Of a stretch of DNA of 64,000 nt, positions 19,165-27,728 are shown piece by piece. The DNA comes from Micrococcus sp. EYE_212 (lineage in GTDB: Bacteria; Actinomycetota; Actinomycetes; Actinomycetales; Micrococcaceae): NCBI RefSeq assembly GCF_023147585.1, contig NZ_JAHXOZ010000002.1, positions 158,742-222,741 on the forward strand, given 5' to 3'. The first letter of the stretch is position 1; each line of letters starts with the position of its first letter. The position numbers and the translations under genes were made by a program. Below the pieces are notes generated by a model. The model was not told the origin of the DNA and ran no database searches. It saw only the letters and a list, made by a program, of their open reading frames with translations.

Positions 19165-20243
19165 CCGCCCGCACCTACACCGTCCTCGCGCCCCTGGGCT
19201 CCACTCCCGCCCGCGTCGGCGTGCCCGCAGGGCGCCGCACCGAGCGCTTGTTCCTCGTCTCGCCCGCCTTCCACGGCTATCACCGCTCCATCGCCCGCGC
19301 GTGGGCGCAGCAGGGCTTCGACGTCACGGTGCACTGCTACGACGCGTACGTCACCCCTGCCATGAAGCTGCGCAACAAGGCCCTCCTGGAGCTGCCGCAG
19401 AGGGTCGGCATGGACCGCACGGCCGCCCGCGTCGCGTGGGACACCCAGCGGGCGGTCGCCGCCCTGCGCGAGGCCAAGCCCGACCGCGTGCTCGTCATCA
19501 AGGGCGACTCCCTCGGCGAGCAGTTCTGGGACGAAGTCCGAGCGCTCGGCGTGCCCCGCATGCTGTGGCTCTACGACGACCTCCACCGTCACGACTACTC
19601 CCTGGACTTCCTGCGCACCGTGGGTCCCGTGCTGAGCTATGCCCGCTCCGAGGCGGACGAGCTCACGGCCGACGGCGTGGACGCCCACTATCTGCCCAAC
19701 GGCTTCGACCCGGACCTGGAGGTGCCGTCCCTCGAACGGAGGGATGAGCTCGTGTTCGTGGGCTCGCGCTACCCCAACCGTGTGGAGCTGCTCGAACGCC
19801 TCGCCGCCGCGGGCGTCCCCGTGCGCGCCTACGGCCGGCAGTGGAGCCACCACCCCGTGGACCGTCTGCGCACGTGGGAGCTGGCCCGGCCGGACCTGCC
19901 GGCCGAACGGGACATCCCTCTCAACGAGGCGTACGCCGTGCAGGCGGCCGCCGCGGGCGCCATCAACATCCACGGCCTGCAGGCCGGCCATGCGATGCGC
20001 ACCTTCGAGGTGCCCGGCATGGGTGGGCTCCAACTGGTGGACCGGGCGGACGTGGCGGAGTTCTACGAGCCCGGCGCGGAGGTCCTCGTGTTCGAGAGCC
20101 CCGAGCACCTCGTGGAGCTGGGCTCCCGCGCGGTGCGCGAGCCCGCGTGGGGCGAGCGCATCCGCGCCGCCGGCCGCCGCCGCTCCCACGCGGAGCACAC
20201 CTTCGCGCACCGCGCCGCCGCCGCGCAGGACTGGTGGACCTGA
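19161..20243 (+). CDS. GT-B fold glycosyltransferase (CgeB/DUF3880-like)
   Basis: A 360-residue protein with the look of CgeB-type glycosyltransferases: LFLVSPAFHGYHRSIARAW at the start, RMLWLYDDLHRHDY, VLSYARSEADELTADGV, LPNGFDPD, then a C-terminal domain with LVFVGSRYPNRVELLERL, GAINIHGLQAGHAMRTFEVPG and EVLVFESPEHL. The last two resemble the nucleotide-sugar side of GT-B enzymes. Start codon and previous stop overlap as ATGA. Donor and acceptor unknown. Confidence 0.7.
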   Translation: MTARTYTVLAPLGSTPARVGVPAGRRTERLFLVSPAFHGYHRSIARAWAQQGFDVTVHCYDAYVTPAMKLRNKALLELPQRVGMDRTAARVAWDTQRAVAALREAKPDRVLVIKGDSLGEQFWDEVRALGVPRMLWLYDDLHRHDYSLDFLRTVGPVLSYARSEADELTADGVDAHYLPNGFDPDLEVPSLERRDELVFVGSRYPNRVELLERLAAAGVPVRAYGRQWSHHPVDRLRTWELARPDLPAERDIPLNEAYAVQAAAAGAINIHGLQAGHAMRTFEVPGMGGLQLVDRADVAEFYEPGAEVLVFESPEHLVELGSRAVREPAWGERIRAAGRRRSHAEHTFAHRAAAAQDWWT

Positions 20244-21379
20244 TGGCCGGCGGCGCTGACGCCCCCCTGTTCTGGAGGCCCGAGGACCTGCCCCGGTGGC
20301 AGCGGTGGCAACGGGCCCAGTGGCCGGCCTCGCGGCGCGCTGCGGACGCCGCGCGCTCTGCCATCCGTGCCGCCCGGGGCACCGCGGCCGGCGCCGAGAG
20401 CCCGATGCTGATGCTCCCCGAGGGGGAGGTTCACTCGCTCGTGGCGCTGGAGTCCTTCGGCCCCACGCAGCTCGCCGCGCTGGCCGCGCCCGTCGCGGCC
20501 CTGCCGCCGGAGGCTGCCGCCGGCGTCGGATGGGTCCTCCCCGGGGAGGCCACCGCGGAGCAGATCGCGGCGTTGCCGGGGGCACGGACCCCGGGCGTGC
20601 GCCTGACGCCGATCCCTGCGGCCGCTGGGCCGTTGCTGCTGCCCCGCCTCGCAGGGCTGCGCCGCGTGCTGGTGGCGGGGGAGTACCTGTCCTCTGGCCG
20701 CGCGGCCGTGCGCTGGGCCCGCGAGCGCGGCGCCGAGGTGGCGGTGGTGCAGCACGGACTGCTCGCCGTCTCCACCCCGCCGGTGCCTCGCGAGAGCACG
20801 CTCTACGCCTTCACCTCCGAGGACGCCGCGTGGTGGACGCAGGGCCGCGCCGACGTGCGCGTCCGCGCGGTCGGGTCCGCCCTCCTGGAGGACGCCCGTC
20901 GGACTGCGGCGCACCGGCCCGCCGGCCCCGACGCCGCGGGCCCCGGCGTCTTCCTCGGCCAGCTGCACGGCGCCGAGCTGCCCCGTGCTGACTTCGCCCG
21001 GGCGGCGGAGGACTACATCCGCGTCACCGGTGCCGTGTACCGCCCGCATCCGGCCGAGAAGGACCGACTCTCCCGTGCGCAGCACGCCCGCTGGGAGGCG
21101 CAGGGCATCACGGTCGACCGCTCCGACGTCCCGCTCACGCAGACCACGGGCCCCGTGGTCTCGGTCTTCTCCACGGGCGTGCTGGAGGCGGCGCAGTCGG
21201 GCCGGCCCGCGTGGGTCACGCACCCCGACCCGCCGGCGTGGCTCGAGGGGTTCTGGGAGCGCTACGGCATGCGCCGCTGGAGACCGGGCCACCGGCCCGA
21301 TCCCACGCCGCCGCTGGCTTCGCCCACGCCCGATCCCGCCGCCGCCATCGCGGCCGACCTCTGGAGGAGCGCCTCATGA
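20243..21379 (+). CDS. Putative capsule-type GT-B transferase (possible nonulosonic-acid transferase)
   Basis: A 378-residue soluble protein without a confident family match. It has VVQHGLLAVSTPP in the middle, then VYRPHPAEKDRLSR and PVVSVFSTGVLEAAQSGRPAWV. The 'RPHP' and 'S.FS.G..EA...G' pattern is like that of polysialyltransferase, CDP-glycerol and capsule-transfer GT-B proteins. It lies directly before the CMP-sugar synthetase and NeuB-like genes with overlaps on both sides (TGATG at 20241-20245, ATGA at 21376), so transfer of the CMP-activated sugar is plausible but unproven. The first 50 residues are Arg/Trp/Ala-rich. Confidence 0.5.
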   Translation: MAGGADAPLFWRPEDLPRWQRWQRAQWPASRRAADAARSAIRAARGTAAGAESPMLMLPEGEVHSLVALESFGPTQLAALAAPVAALPPEAAAGVGWVLPGEATAEQIAALPGARTPGVRLTPIPAAAGPLLLPRLAGLRRVLVAGEYLSSGRAAVRWARERGAEVAVVQHGLLAVSTPPVPRESTLYAFTSEDAAWWTQGRADVRVRAVGSALLEDARRTAAHRPAGPDAAGPGVFLGQLHGAELPRADFARAAEDYIRVTGAVYRPHPAEKDRLSRAQHARWEAQGITVDRSDVPLTQTTGPVVSVFSTGVLEAAQSGRPAWVTHPDPPAWLEGFWERYGMRRWRPGHRPDPTPPLASPTPDPAAAIAADLWRSAS

Positions 21380-22167
21380 GCATCCTGTGCGTCATCCCCG
21401 TGCGCGGCGGCTCCCGCGGCCTGCCGGGCAAGAACGTCCGCCTGCTCGGCGGCCACCCGCTCGTGGCGTGGACCATTCAGTCCGCGCTCGAGGCGGAGGC
21501 GGACCTGCATGTGGTGGTCTCCACGGACTCCGAGGAGATCGCCGAGGTGGCCACGCGCTACGGCGCGGACGTGCCGGGCCTGCGTCCGGCCCACCTGGCC
21601 CAGGACTCGACCCCCACCGAGCCCGTGATCGAGCACGTGCTCGCGGCCGAGCGCGCGGCCGGCGTCGAACCCGAGGGCGTGATGCTGCTCCAGGCCACCA
21701 GCCCGCTGCGCCTGCCCGGCACGCTGGACCGCGCCGTCGCGCAGTTCCGCGCCACCGGCGTGGACTCCCTCGTCGGCGTCGTGCCGGTCTCCCCGTTCGT
21801 GTGGCGCCATGCACCGGACCCGGCGGCGGCCCCCATCCCGGACTTCGACGTCACGCACCGCAAGCGCCGTCAGGACATGACGCGCACGGACCTGCGCTTC
21901 CGGGAGAACGGCTCGCTCTACCTGACGAAGCCGTGGGTGTACGACGAGCTCCACAACCGCCTCGGCGGCCGGATCGGCATGCTGGAGCTGGACGACCTCG
22001 AGGGAGTGGACATCGACACCGAGCTCGACTTCGCCCTCGCAGAGCAGCAGATGGACCAGTACCTGGCCGTGCACAAGGTGCTGCAGAAGCACCCCGACCT
22101 CGGTGCCCCGCGCACCGCCGAGACCCCCACCACCGGCCCGAACCGCACCCTCGGAGGCACGCAGTGA
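21376..22167 (+). CDS. Acylneuraminate cytidylyltransferase-like protein (CMP-nonulosonate synthetase)
   Basis: Activates a nine-carbon (sialic-type) acid with CTP to give a CMP-sugar. The 263 residues match the NeuA/PseF/LegF type: VIPVRGGSRGLPGKNVRLLGG near the start, VVVSTDSEEIAEVA, LLQATSPLRLPGTLD, FRENGSLYLTKPWV, and DIDTELDFALAE near the end. Its 4-base overlaps with both neighbours and the following NeuB-like gene support a nonulosonic acid route. Which acid (neuraminic, legionaminic, pseudaminic) cannot be told; no NeuC/LegG-type hydrolysing epimerase was found in the window. Confidence 0.85.
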   Translation: MSILCVIPVRGGSRGLPGKNVRLLGGHPLVAWTIQSALEAEADLHVVVSTDSEEIAEVATRYGADVPGLRPAHLAQDSTPTEPVIEHVLAAERAAGVEPEGVMLLQATSPLRLPGTLDRAVAQFRATGVDSLVGVVPVSPFVWRHAPDPAAAPIPDFDVTHRKRRQDMTRTDLRFRENGSLYLTKPWVYDELHNRLGGRIGMLELDDLEGVDIDTELDFALAEQQMDQYLAVHKVLQKHPDLGAPRTAETPTTGPNRTLGGTQ

Positions 22168-24407
22168 TCATCGAACGCAGGCTCACCCCCTATCTCGTCT
22201 TCCCCGAGGACTCGCTCCTGGCCGCCCTGCAGAAGATGACCGACAACCGCGAGCGCACCGTGTTCGTGGTGGACTCCCACGGCTTCCTCGTCGGCTCGCT
22301 GACGGACGGGGACGTGCGCCGCTGGCTGGTGGCGCGGCCGGAGGCGTCGCTGGACGTGGCCGCGGCCGACGTCGCCCATCGCGACCCGGCGACGGCGCCC
22401 CTGGGCGCCTCCCCGGCCGAGATGCGCGAGGCCCTGCCCACCGGGGCGCTGCACCTGCCGCTGTTGGACGAGCGCGGCCGCCTGACGGCCCTGGCGATCA
22501 ACCGGGAGGCGGAGCTGCGGATCGGCGGGCACCGGATCGGGGAGGGCCACCCGGCGTTCCTGATCGCGGAGATCGGCAACAACCATCAGGGCGATGTGGA
22601 CCTGGCCCGCCGTCTCGTGGACCTGGCCGTCGTGGCGGGCGCGGACGCCGTGAAGTTCCAGCTGCGGGACATGGACGCCCTGTACCGGCAGTCCGGTGCG
22701 GCCACCGCCGGTGAGGACCTGGGGGCCCAGCGCACCCTGGACGAGCTGGCCAAGTTCTCGCTCTCCGCCGAGGACATGGTGCGGGTGTTCGACCACGTCC
22801 GGGACGCCGGTGTCGCCCTGATGTGCACCCCGTGGGACGCCCCGTCCATGCGGGTGCTGCGCGAGTACCCGGTGGACGGCGTGAAGATCGCCTCGGCGGA
22901 CCTGACGAACCACGGTCTGCTGCGGGACGCGGCCGCCTCCGGCCTGCCGATGGTGCTCTCCACCGGCATGTCCCGGGAGGAGGAGATCCGCGAGGCGGCG
23001 GCCCTGGTGCGCTCCTCCGGCGTCCCCTTCGCGATGCTGCACGCCCAGTCCACGTACCCCGCCCCCTACAAGGACGTGAATCTGGCCTACCTGGACCGGC
23101 TCGCGGAGATCGCGCAGACGCCGGTGGGCTACTCGGGCCACGAGCGCGGCTTCCACGTGGCCCTGGCCGCGGTGGCCCGGGGCGCCGCGATCATCGAGAA
23201 GCACTTCACCGTGGACCGCGGGCTCGAGGGCAACGACCACAAGGTCTCCCTGCTGCCGGAGGAGTTCGCGCAGATGGTGCGGCAGACCCGGGACATCGAG
23301 GAGTCGATCGGCGTCGGGAACGAGCGCGTGGTCTCCACGGGCGAGGCGATGAACCGCATCAACCTGGCCAAGTCCCTGGTGGCGGCCCGTCCGCTGCGGG
23401 CCGGCGCCACGATCACCGCGGACGACGTGACCGTGAAGTCCCCGGGCCGCGGCCTGCAGCCCAACGAGCTGCCGCGCCTGGTCGGCCGCACGTTGCACCG
23501 CGAGATGGCCGAGGGCGACTTCTTCTTCGCCGGCGACCTCACGGACACGGTGCCCACCGGGCGCCAGTTTCAGTTCCGGCGCCCCTGGGGCCTACCGGTG
23601 CGCTATCACGACGTCGCGGCGCTGACGAAGGACTGCACCCCGGACTTCCTGGAGTTCCACTTCTCCTACAAGGACCTCGAGATCGACATCGACTCGGTGT
23701 TCACCGAGCCCATGCCGATGGGCTTCACCACCCACCTGCCGGACATCTTCTCCGGCGACTTCCTCGTGGACCTGGCCAGCGACGACGACGCCGTGTGGGA
23801 GCGCTCGATCGTCGAGGTGCAGCGCACGATCGACATCACCCGGGACCTGAAGCGCTGGTTCCCGTCCGAGGAGGAGCCCATCATGGTCATCACCATGGGC
23901 GGGTTCACCCTGGACCGGCACATCCGCCCGGAGGAGCGGCTGCCGAAGTACGAGCGCATCGCCGAGGCCGTGAAGCGCCTGGACACCTCCGGCATCCGGA
24001 TCGCCGCGCAGACGCTGCCGCCGTTCCCATGGTTGATGGGCGGTCAGCAGTACCACAACCTCTTCATGGACCCGGACGACACCGTGGCGTTCGTGGAGGC
24101 CACGGGGGTGCCCCTGTGCTTGGACATCTCCCACTCCAAGCTCTCGGCCACGTTCCTGGGGATCCCCTTCTCGGAGATGGTGGAGAAGCTGACCCCGCAC
24201 ACCATCCACCTGCACCTCGTGGACGCCACCGGTGTGGACGGGGAGGGGCCGCAGATCGGAGAGGGCGACGTCGACTGGCCCGTGCTGTGCGAGCAGCTGG
24301 ACCGCCTGGCGCCCGGGGTGAGCTTCATCCCGGAGATCTGGCAGGGCCACATCAACAACGGCGAGGGCTTCTGGACGGCCCTGGACCGCCTGGAGCAGTG
24401 GCTGTGA
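22164..24407 (+). CDS. Fusion protein: CBS pair + NeuB-type nonulosonate synthase + SAF + TIM-barrel sugar-isomerase-like domain
   Basis: A 747-residue cytoplasmic fusion. Residues 5-120 look like two CBS motifs (VVDSHGFLVGSLTDGDVRRWL; LPLLDERGRLTALAI). Residues 130-385 are a NeuB-type synthase that condenses phosphoenolpyruvate with a six-carbon sugar: IAEIGNNHQGD (134-144), DAVKFQL (161-167), STGMS (266-270), GYSGHERG (322-329), IIEKHFT (343-349). Residues 400-460 fit the SAF/antifreeze-like domain. Residues 465-747 resemble an AP-endonuclease-2/xylose-isomerase-like TIM barrel (LEFHFSYKDLEID, LCLDISHSKL, IHLHLVDATGVDGEGPQIGEGDVDW, FIPEIWQGH, parts shown). The start GTG overlaps the previous stop. 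The CBS pair may sense nucleotides and the barrel may make the six-carbon substrate; both are inference. Confidence 0.8.
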   Translation: MIIERRLTPYLVFPEDSLLAALQKMTDNRERTVFVVDSHGFLVGSLTDGDVRRWLVARPEASLDVAAADVAHRDPATAPLGASPAEMREALPTGALHLPLLDERGRLTALAINREAELRIGGHRIGEGHPAFLIAEIGNNHQGDVDLARRLVDLAVVAGADAVKFQLRDMDALYRQSGAATAGEDLGAQRTLDELAKFSLSAEDMVRVFDHVRDAGVALMCTPWDAPSMRVLREYPVDGVKIASADLTNHGLLRDAAASGLPMVLSTGMSREEEIREAAALVRSSGVPFAMLHAQSTYPAPYKDVNLAYLDRLAEIAQTPVGYSGHERGFHVALAAVARGAAIIEKHFTVDRGLEGNDHKVSLLPEEFAQMVRQTRDIEESIGVGNERVVSTGEAMNRINLAKSLVAARPLRAGATITADDVTVKSPGRGLQPNELPRLVGRTLHREMAEGDFFFAGDLTDTVPTGRQFQFRRPWGLPVRYHDVAALTKDCTPDFLEFHFSYKDLEIDIDSVFTEPMPMGFTTHLPDIFSGDFLVDLASDDDAVWERSIVEVQRTIDITRDLKRWFPSEEEPIMVITMGGFTLDRHIRPEERLPKYERIAEAVKRLDTSGIRIAAQTLPPFPWLMGGQQYHNLFMDPDDTVAFVEATGVPLCLDISHSKLSATFLGIPFSEMVEKLTPHTIHLHLVDATGVDGEGPQIGEGDVDWPVLCEQLDRLAPGVSFIPEIWQGHINNGEGFWTALDRLEQWL

Positions 24408-25537
24408 TCCCGGAGGCGGCGACGACCACCCCGGCCCCGCTGACGCTCTGGGTGGTGCCCGTCGCCGACCTCGGCGGCGTGGCCCGGCACGTCCTCGACG
24501 TCGCACGCGTCGGCCTGCCCGGCCTGCGGCTGGGGGTGCTCTGCCCCGAGGGGCCGCTCGCCGAGCGCCTGCGCGAGCAGGGCGCGGCGGTGTTCACGGG
24601 GGACGTCGGGCCCGACGCCGGCCTGGCCGCCTCGGTGCGCACGCTCCGCACGGCGGTGCGCACCCTGCGCCCGGCCGCGGTCCACACGCACCTGGCCTAC
24701 GCCGACCTCGCGGCCTTCACGGCGCTGGGCGCGGGGCGGGCCCTGCGGCGGGCCGGTGCGCCGGCGCTGCTCAGCACCGAGCACGGGATCGCCCCGGACG
24801 ACGGGCTGTACAACCGCGCCGCGGCGGCCCGGGTGAAGAACGCCGCGCACCGCGCCCGGCTGCGCGGCACGGACCTCGTGATCGCGGTGGCGCAGTCCAC
24901 CGCGGACGTGCTGCGCCGCAAATGGGGCGCGGGGGCGCCCCTCACCGTGGTGCGCAACGGCGTGGACGGGCCCGCGGTGCGCGCCGCGGCCGCGGGGCAG
25001 CGGCGCGCACCGGGGGAGGGGTTGCGGATCCTCTCCCTGTCCCGGCTGGCCCCCGAGAAGAACCTCGACCGGCTGATCGCCGCACTGCCCGCCCTGCTGG
25101 AGCGCGACCCCGGGGCGCGGTTGACGTTGGCCGGCACCGGGCCGCTCGCGGCGGCGCTGCGTGCGCAGGCCGAGGACCTCGGCGTCGCGGATGCGGTCGA
25201 CCTGCCCGGCTTCGTGGAGCCGTGGGGCACCATGGCCGAGCACGACGTGCTGGTGCAGCTCTCCTCTTGGGAGAACCTCAGCTACACCCTGCTCGACGCC
25301 GCGGCCGCCGGCCTGCCCGCCGTCGCCACGGATGTGGGCGGCAACGGAGAGATCCTGCCGCCTGAGCGCCTGGTCCACGAGACCACCCCGGCGGCCATCG
25401 CTGACGCCGTCGTGCGTGCCGCGGCCGACGGCCCGGGCGAGGTGCGCGTGGGCGACGTGGAGACCATGGCTCGGGCCACCGCCGAGGCGACCCTCGAGGT
25501 GCTCGGGCGCCGGGCGGGGAAGGGCGGGCACCGATGA
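24404..25537 (+). CDS. GT4 family glycosyltransferase
   Basis: A GT-B retaining glycosyltransferase of 377 residues. An N-terminal DLGGVARHVLDVARV glycine loop and VHTHLAYADLAAF are followed by LLSTEHG, VAVAQSTADVL-type strand, VVRNGVDG, and the GT4 donor-binding region LSLSRLAPEKNLDRLIAAL, LAGTGPLAAALR and VQLSSWENLSYTLLDAAAAGLPAVATDVGG. The E-X7-E motif is modified (the first acid lies at WEN and the second position is Asp in LLDAA). The start overlaps the previous gene by 4 bases. Role: elongation of the surface glycan; sugar unknown. Confidence 0.83.
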   Translation: MIPEAATTTPAPLTLWVVPVADLGGVARHVLDVARVGLPGLRLGVLCPEGPLAERLREQGAAVFTGDVGPDAGLAASVRTLRTAVRTLRPAAVHTHLAYADLAAFTALGAGRALRRAGAPALLSTEHGIAPDDGLYNRAAAARVKNAAHRARLRGTDLVIAVAQSTADVLRRKWGAGAPLTVVRNGVDGPAVRAAAAGQRRAPGEGLRILSLSRLAPEKNLDRLIAALPALLERDPGARLTLAGTGPLAAALRAQAEDLGVADAVDLPGFVEPWGTMAEHDVLVQLSSWENLSYTLLDAAAAGLPAVATDVGGNGEILPPERLVHETTPAAIADAVVRAAADGPGEVRVGDVETMARATAEATLEVLGRRAGKGGHR

Positions 25538-25773
25538 CCGCGGCAAGCCCGAACGAGCCGGGATCGGCGTCGGTGGCCCCGGCCGAGAAGCGAGTGCCGG
25601 GGCCCCGGTTCCGGGAGCTGGACGGCCTTCGGGGGATCGCGGCGCTGGCCGTGGTGTTCTCGCACTTCGGCGGGACGCACAATTTCCACTACCGCGACGA
25701 TCCCCCGGCTTTTCATGACTTCGTCTGGGGTGGCACGGGGGTCCAGCTGTTTTTTTTATCAGCGGTTTCGTGA
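25534..25773 (+). pseudogene. Acyltransferase-3 family protein, 5' fragment (frame broken at T8)
   Basis: This is the first 79 codons of a membrane O-acyltransferase of the OafA/acyltransferase-3 family. FRELDGLRGIAALAVVFSHF (residues 28-47) carries the family's first membrane segment and active-site His, and GGTGVQLFF leads into the expected 'xISGF' motif. At the T8 run (25750-25757) the reading frame is lost and stops at TGA 25771-25773. With nine T residues the frame would read FFFISGFVILMTARR into the next frame. The GTG of the 3' frame overlaps this stop as GTGA, so re-initiation is conceivable. See the 3' fragment and the T8 entry. Confidence 0.85.
25750..25757 (+). repeat. T8 homopolymer at the acyltransferase frameshift
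   Basis: Eight consecutive T residues in a very GC-rich sequence sit exactly where the acyltransferase frame breaks. One more T would restore it. This is a classic slippage site for phase variation or polymerase stuttering; a read error is the alternative. Confidence 0.85.
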
Positions 25774-26678
25774 TCCTCATGACCGCGCGCCGTGCCTCGC
25801 GTCCCAGCGATTTCGTCATCTCCCGAGTGGCGCGGCTGTACCCGCCGTACTGGCTCTCGCTTGCATTCGCCGTGGTGATCCTCGCCCTCGTTCAGGTGCC
25901 GGGGTACTCGCTGAGTCCGGGGCAGATCTTCGTCAATCTCACGATGGTCCAACGATGGTTGCTGGTCGACGATGTGGTCGACGTCTACTGGACCCTGGCG
26001 GTCGAGATGCAGTTCTACGCACTTGTCTTGACCCTCCTCATCCTCAGCCGGTGTCGCCTGTCGGACCGTCTGGTCCTGTGGGCATGCCTGGGTTGGTCTG
26101 TGTTGTCCTGGACGGTGGTGGCTGTGACTTCACAGGCCGCGGCGCCACGCCCAGCGGGGGACCCCACGTGGGTCAAACTCGTCAACAACATCACTGTTGC
26201 CGAGTATGCGCCCATGTTCGTCCTGGGCATGGTGGTGTTCCTGGCACGGGAGACGGGTCGCCACCGACGAGCGGTGGCCGCAGCCTATGCATCGGCTGTC
26301 GTGAGCCCCTTCGTCTTGCGCGACATGACCCTTGGTCTCTGGGTGCTGGCAGCGGCGACCCTGTTCACTGCTGTGGCCCTCCGACGAAGGACGTGGCTCC
26401 TCACAACGCCGCCCTTCCAGTTCTACGGCCGGATCAGCTACTCCCTGTACATCATCCACGTCATTCCCGGTTATCTGGTCATCCATGCTCTATGGCCATA
26501 CGTAGGCCGGAACATGGCCATGCTCGTGGCCTTGGCCGTGGTCTCCGTACTCGCCTGGGCCCTGCAGAGGTACGGCGAGGAGCACCTCGGCCGCGCGGCC
26601 AAGCGGGGGCTGACCCGCGTCCGCTCCATCATGGACGCGCGGACCGGACATCCCCGATCCCGGGAGCCGGCCCGATGA
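25770..26678 (+). pseudogene. Acyltransferase-3 family protein, 3' fragment (out of frame with its 5' part)
   Basis: The frame, 302 codons from a GTG overlapping the 5' fragment's stop, holds the rest of the OafA-like membrane acyltransferase: SRVARLYPPYWLSLAFAVV, the VYWTLAVEMQFYALV motif, about eight further membrane segments, FYGRISYSLYIIHVIPGYL near the C-terminus and a basic tail. In intact form it would O-acylate (often O-acetylate) a glycan on the outer face. Base use in 25.7-26.55 kb is clearly more A/T-rich than in the flanking GT4 genes, which suggests recent acquisition. The stop overlaps the next start (ATGA). As a stand-alone product it would lack the catalytic His. Confidence 0.85.
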
Positions 26679-27712
26679 ACGGACGCATCTGGATCCTGGC
26701 GAACCAGGGTGAGGTGGGCGGCGGCGAGGTGATGCTGCACCACCTCGCCACGGCCCTGCGCGAGATCGGGCGGGACGTGGGCGTCGTGGCCCCGGCGCAC
26801 CCGGCCGAGACCGCCGATCGCCTGGCCGCGGACGGCTTCGACGTGGTCCGACTGGGTGGGCCCGGACGCCTGGGGTATCTGCGCGCTCTCCGCGCCTGGG
26901 ACCGTGGCCGAGGCGGGGACGACGTCGCGTGGTGCAACGGGCTGCTGCCGGCGACGGCGCTGGCCGGTCGGCCGCGCCGGATCGTGCACCTGCACCAGGT
27001 GCCCGAGAAGCCGCTTCTGCGCGTGTTCTCCGCCCTGGCGCGTCCCGGTGCGCTCGCGGTCCTCGTGCCCTCCCGATTCGCGGCGGACCGCATCCGCGGG
27101 GCCCGCGTGCTCCACAACTGGGTCCCGGCCCCGACGGCACCGCAGACAGGGCGGGCCCGCGGTGCCGATGAGCCGGTGACCGTGGGATTCCTCGGCCGGC
27201 TGTCCGAGGACAAGGGCATCGTGACCCTGCTGGAGGCCGCCGCGCTGCTGCGGAAGACCGACCCGGGTGCTTTCGTGTTCCGCGTCGCGGGGGAGAGCCG
27301 GTTCGTGGCGGATGACGAGGCCGAGCGGCTCGCCACCGCCCTGAAGACGGCGGGCGAGGACGTCCAGGTGCTCGGCTGGCAGGACACCGCCGAGTTCCTG
27401 GCCACCGTGGACGTGCTGGCCGTACCGTCTCATGTGGCGGAGTCATTCGGCCTGGTGACGGCCGAGGCGATGGCCGCGGGCGTTCCGGTGGTGGCTTCCG
27501 ATGCGGGGGCCGTTCCCGAGGTGGTCGGCAGCGGGCACCCCTTCGTTGTTCCGCAGCGGGACGCTGCCGCGCTCGCGGACTGCCTGCGGGCCGTGCGCGC
27601 GGTCGATCTGGGGGCGGTGGCCCATTCCCAGCGGCGCCGCTGGGAGTCGCTGTTCTCACCTGAGGCCGGCCGCGCCGCCGTCGCCGAGCTCCTGGATGAC
27701 CTGTCCCTATGA
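26675..27712 (+). CDS. GT4 family glycosyltransferase
   Basis: A 345-residue GT-B enzyme. IWILANQGEVGGGEVMLHHL (residues 4-23) is the N-terminal acceptor-side loop; RIVHLHQVPEK, VLVPSRFAADRI and VLHNWVPAPT lead to the donor domain with VGFLGRLSEDKGIVTLLEAA, FRVAGES, and PSHVAESFGLVTAEAMAAG, whose ESFGLVTAEA is the full E-X7-E motif. The ATG overlaps the acyltransferase stop. Part of the continuous glycan run; sugar unknown. Confidence 0.85.
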   Translation: MNGRIWILANQGEVGGGEVMLHHLATALREIGRDVGVVAPAHPAETADRLAADGFDVVRLGGPGRLGYLRALRAWDRGRGGDDVAWCNGLLPATALAGRPRRIVHLHQVPEKPLLRVFSALARPGALAVLVPSRFAADRIRGARVLHNWVPAPTAPQTGRARGADEPVTVGFLGRLSEDKGIVTLLEAAALLRKTDPGAFVFRVAGESRFVADDEAERLATALKTAGEDVQVLGWQDTAEFLATVDVLAVPSHVAESFGLVTAEAMAAGVPVVASDAGAVPEVVGSGHPFVVPQRDAAALADCLRAVRAVDLGAVAHSQRRRWESLFSPEAGRAAVAELLDDLSL

Positions 27713-27728
27713 CCCCCGCGGAGGACTC

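Noticed and set aside
25770..26678. Treating the 3' acyltransferase frame as a complete gene
   Set aside because: It lacks the first membrane segment and the active-site His that are present, in another frame, just upstream of the T8 run.
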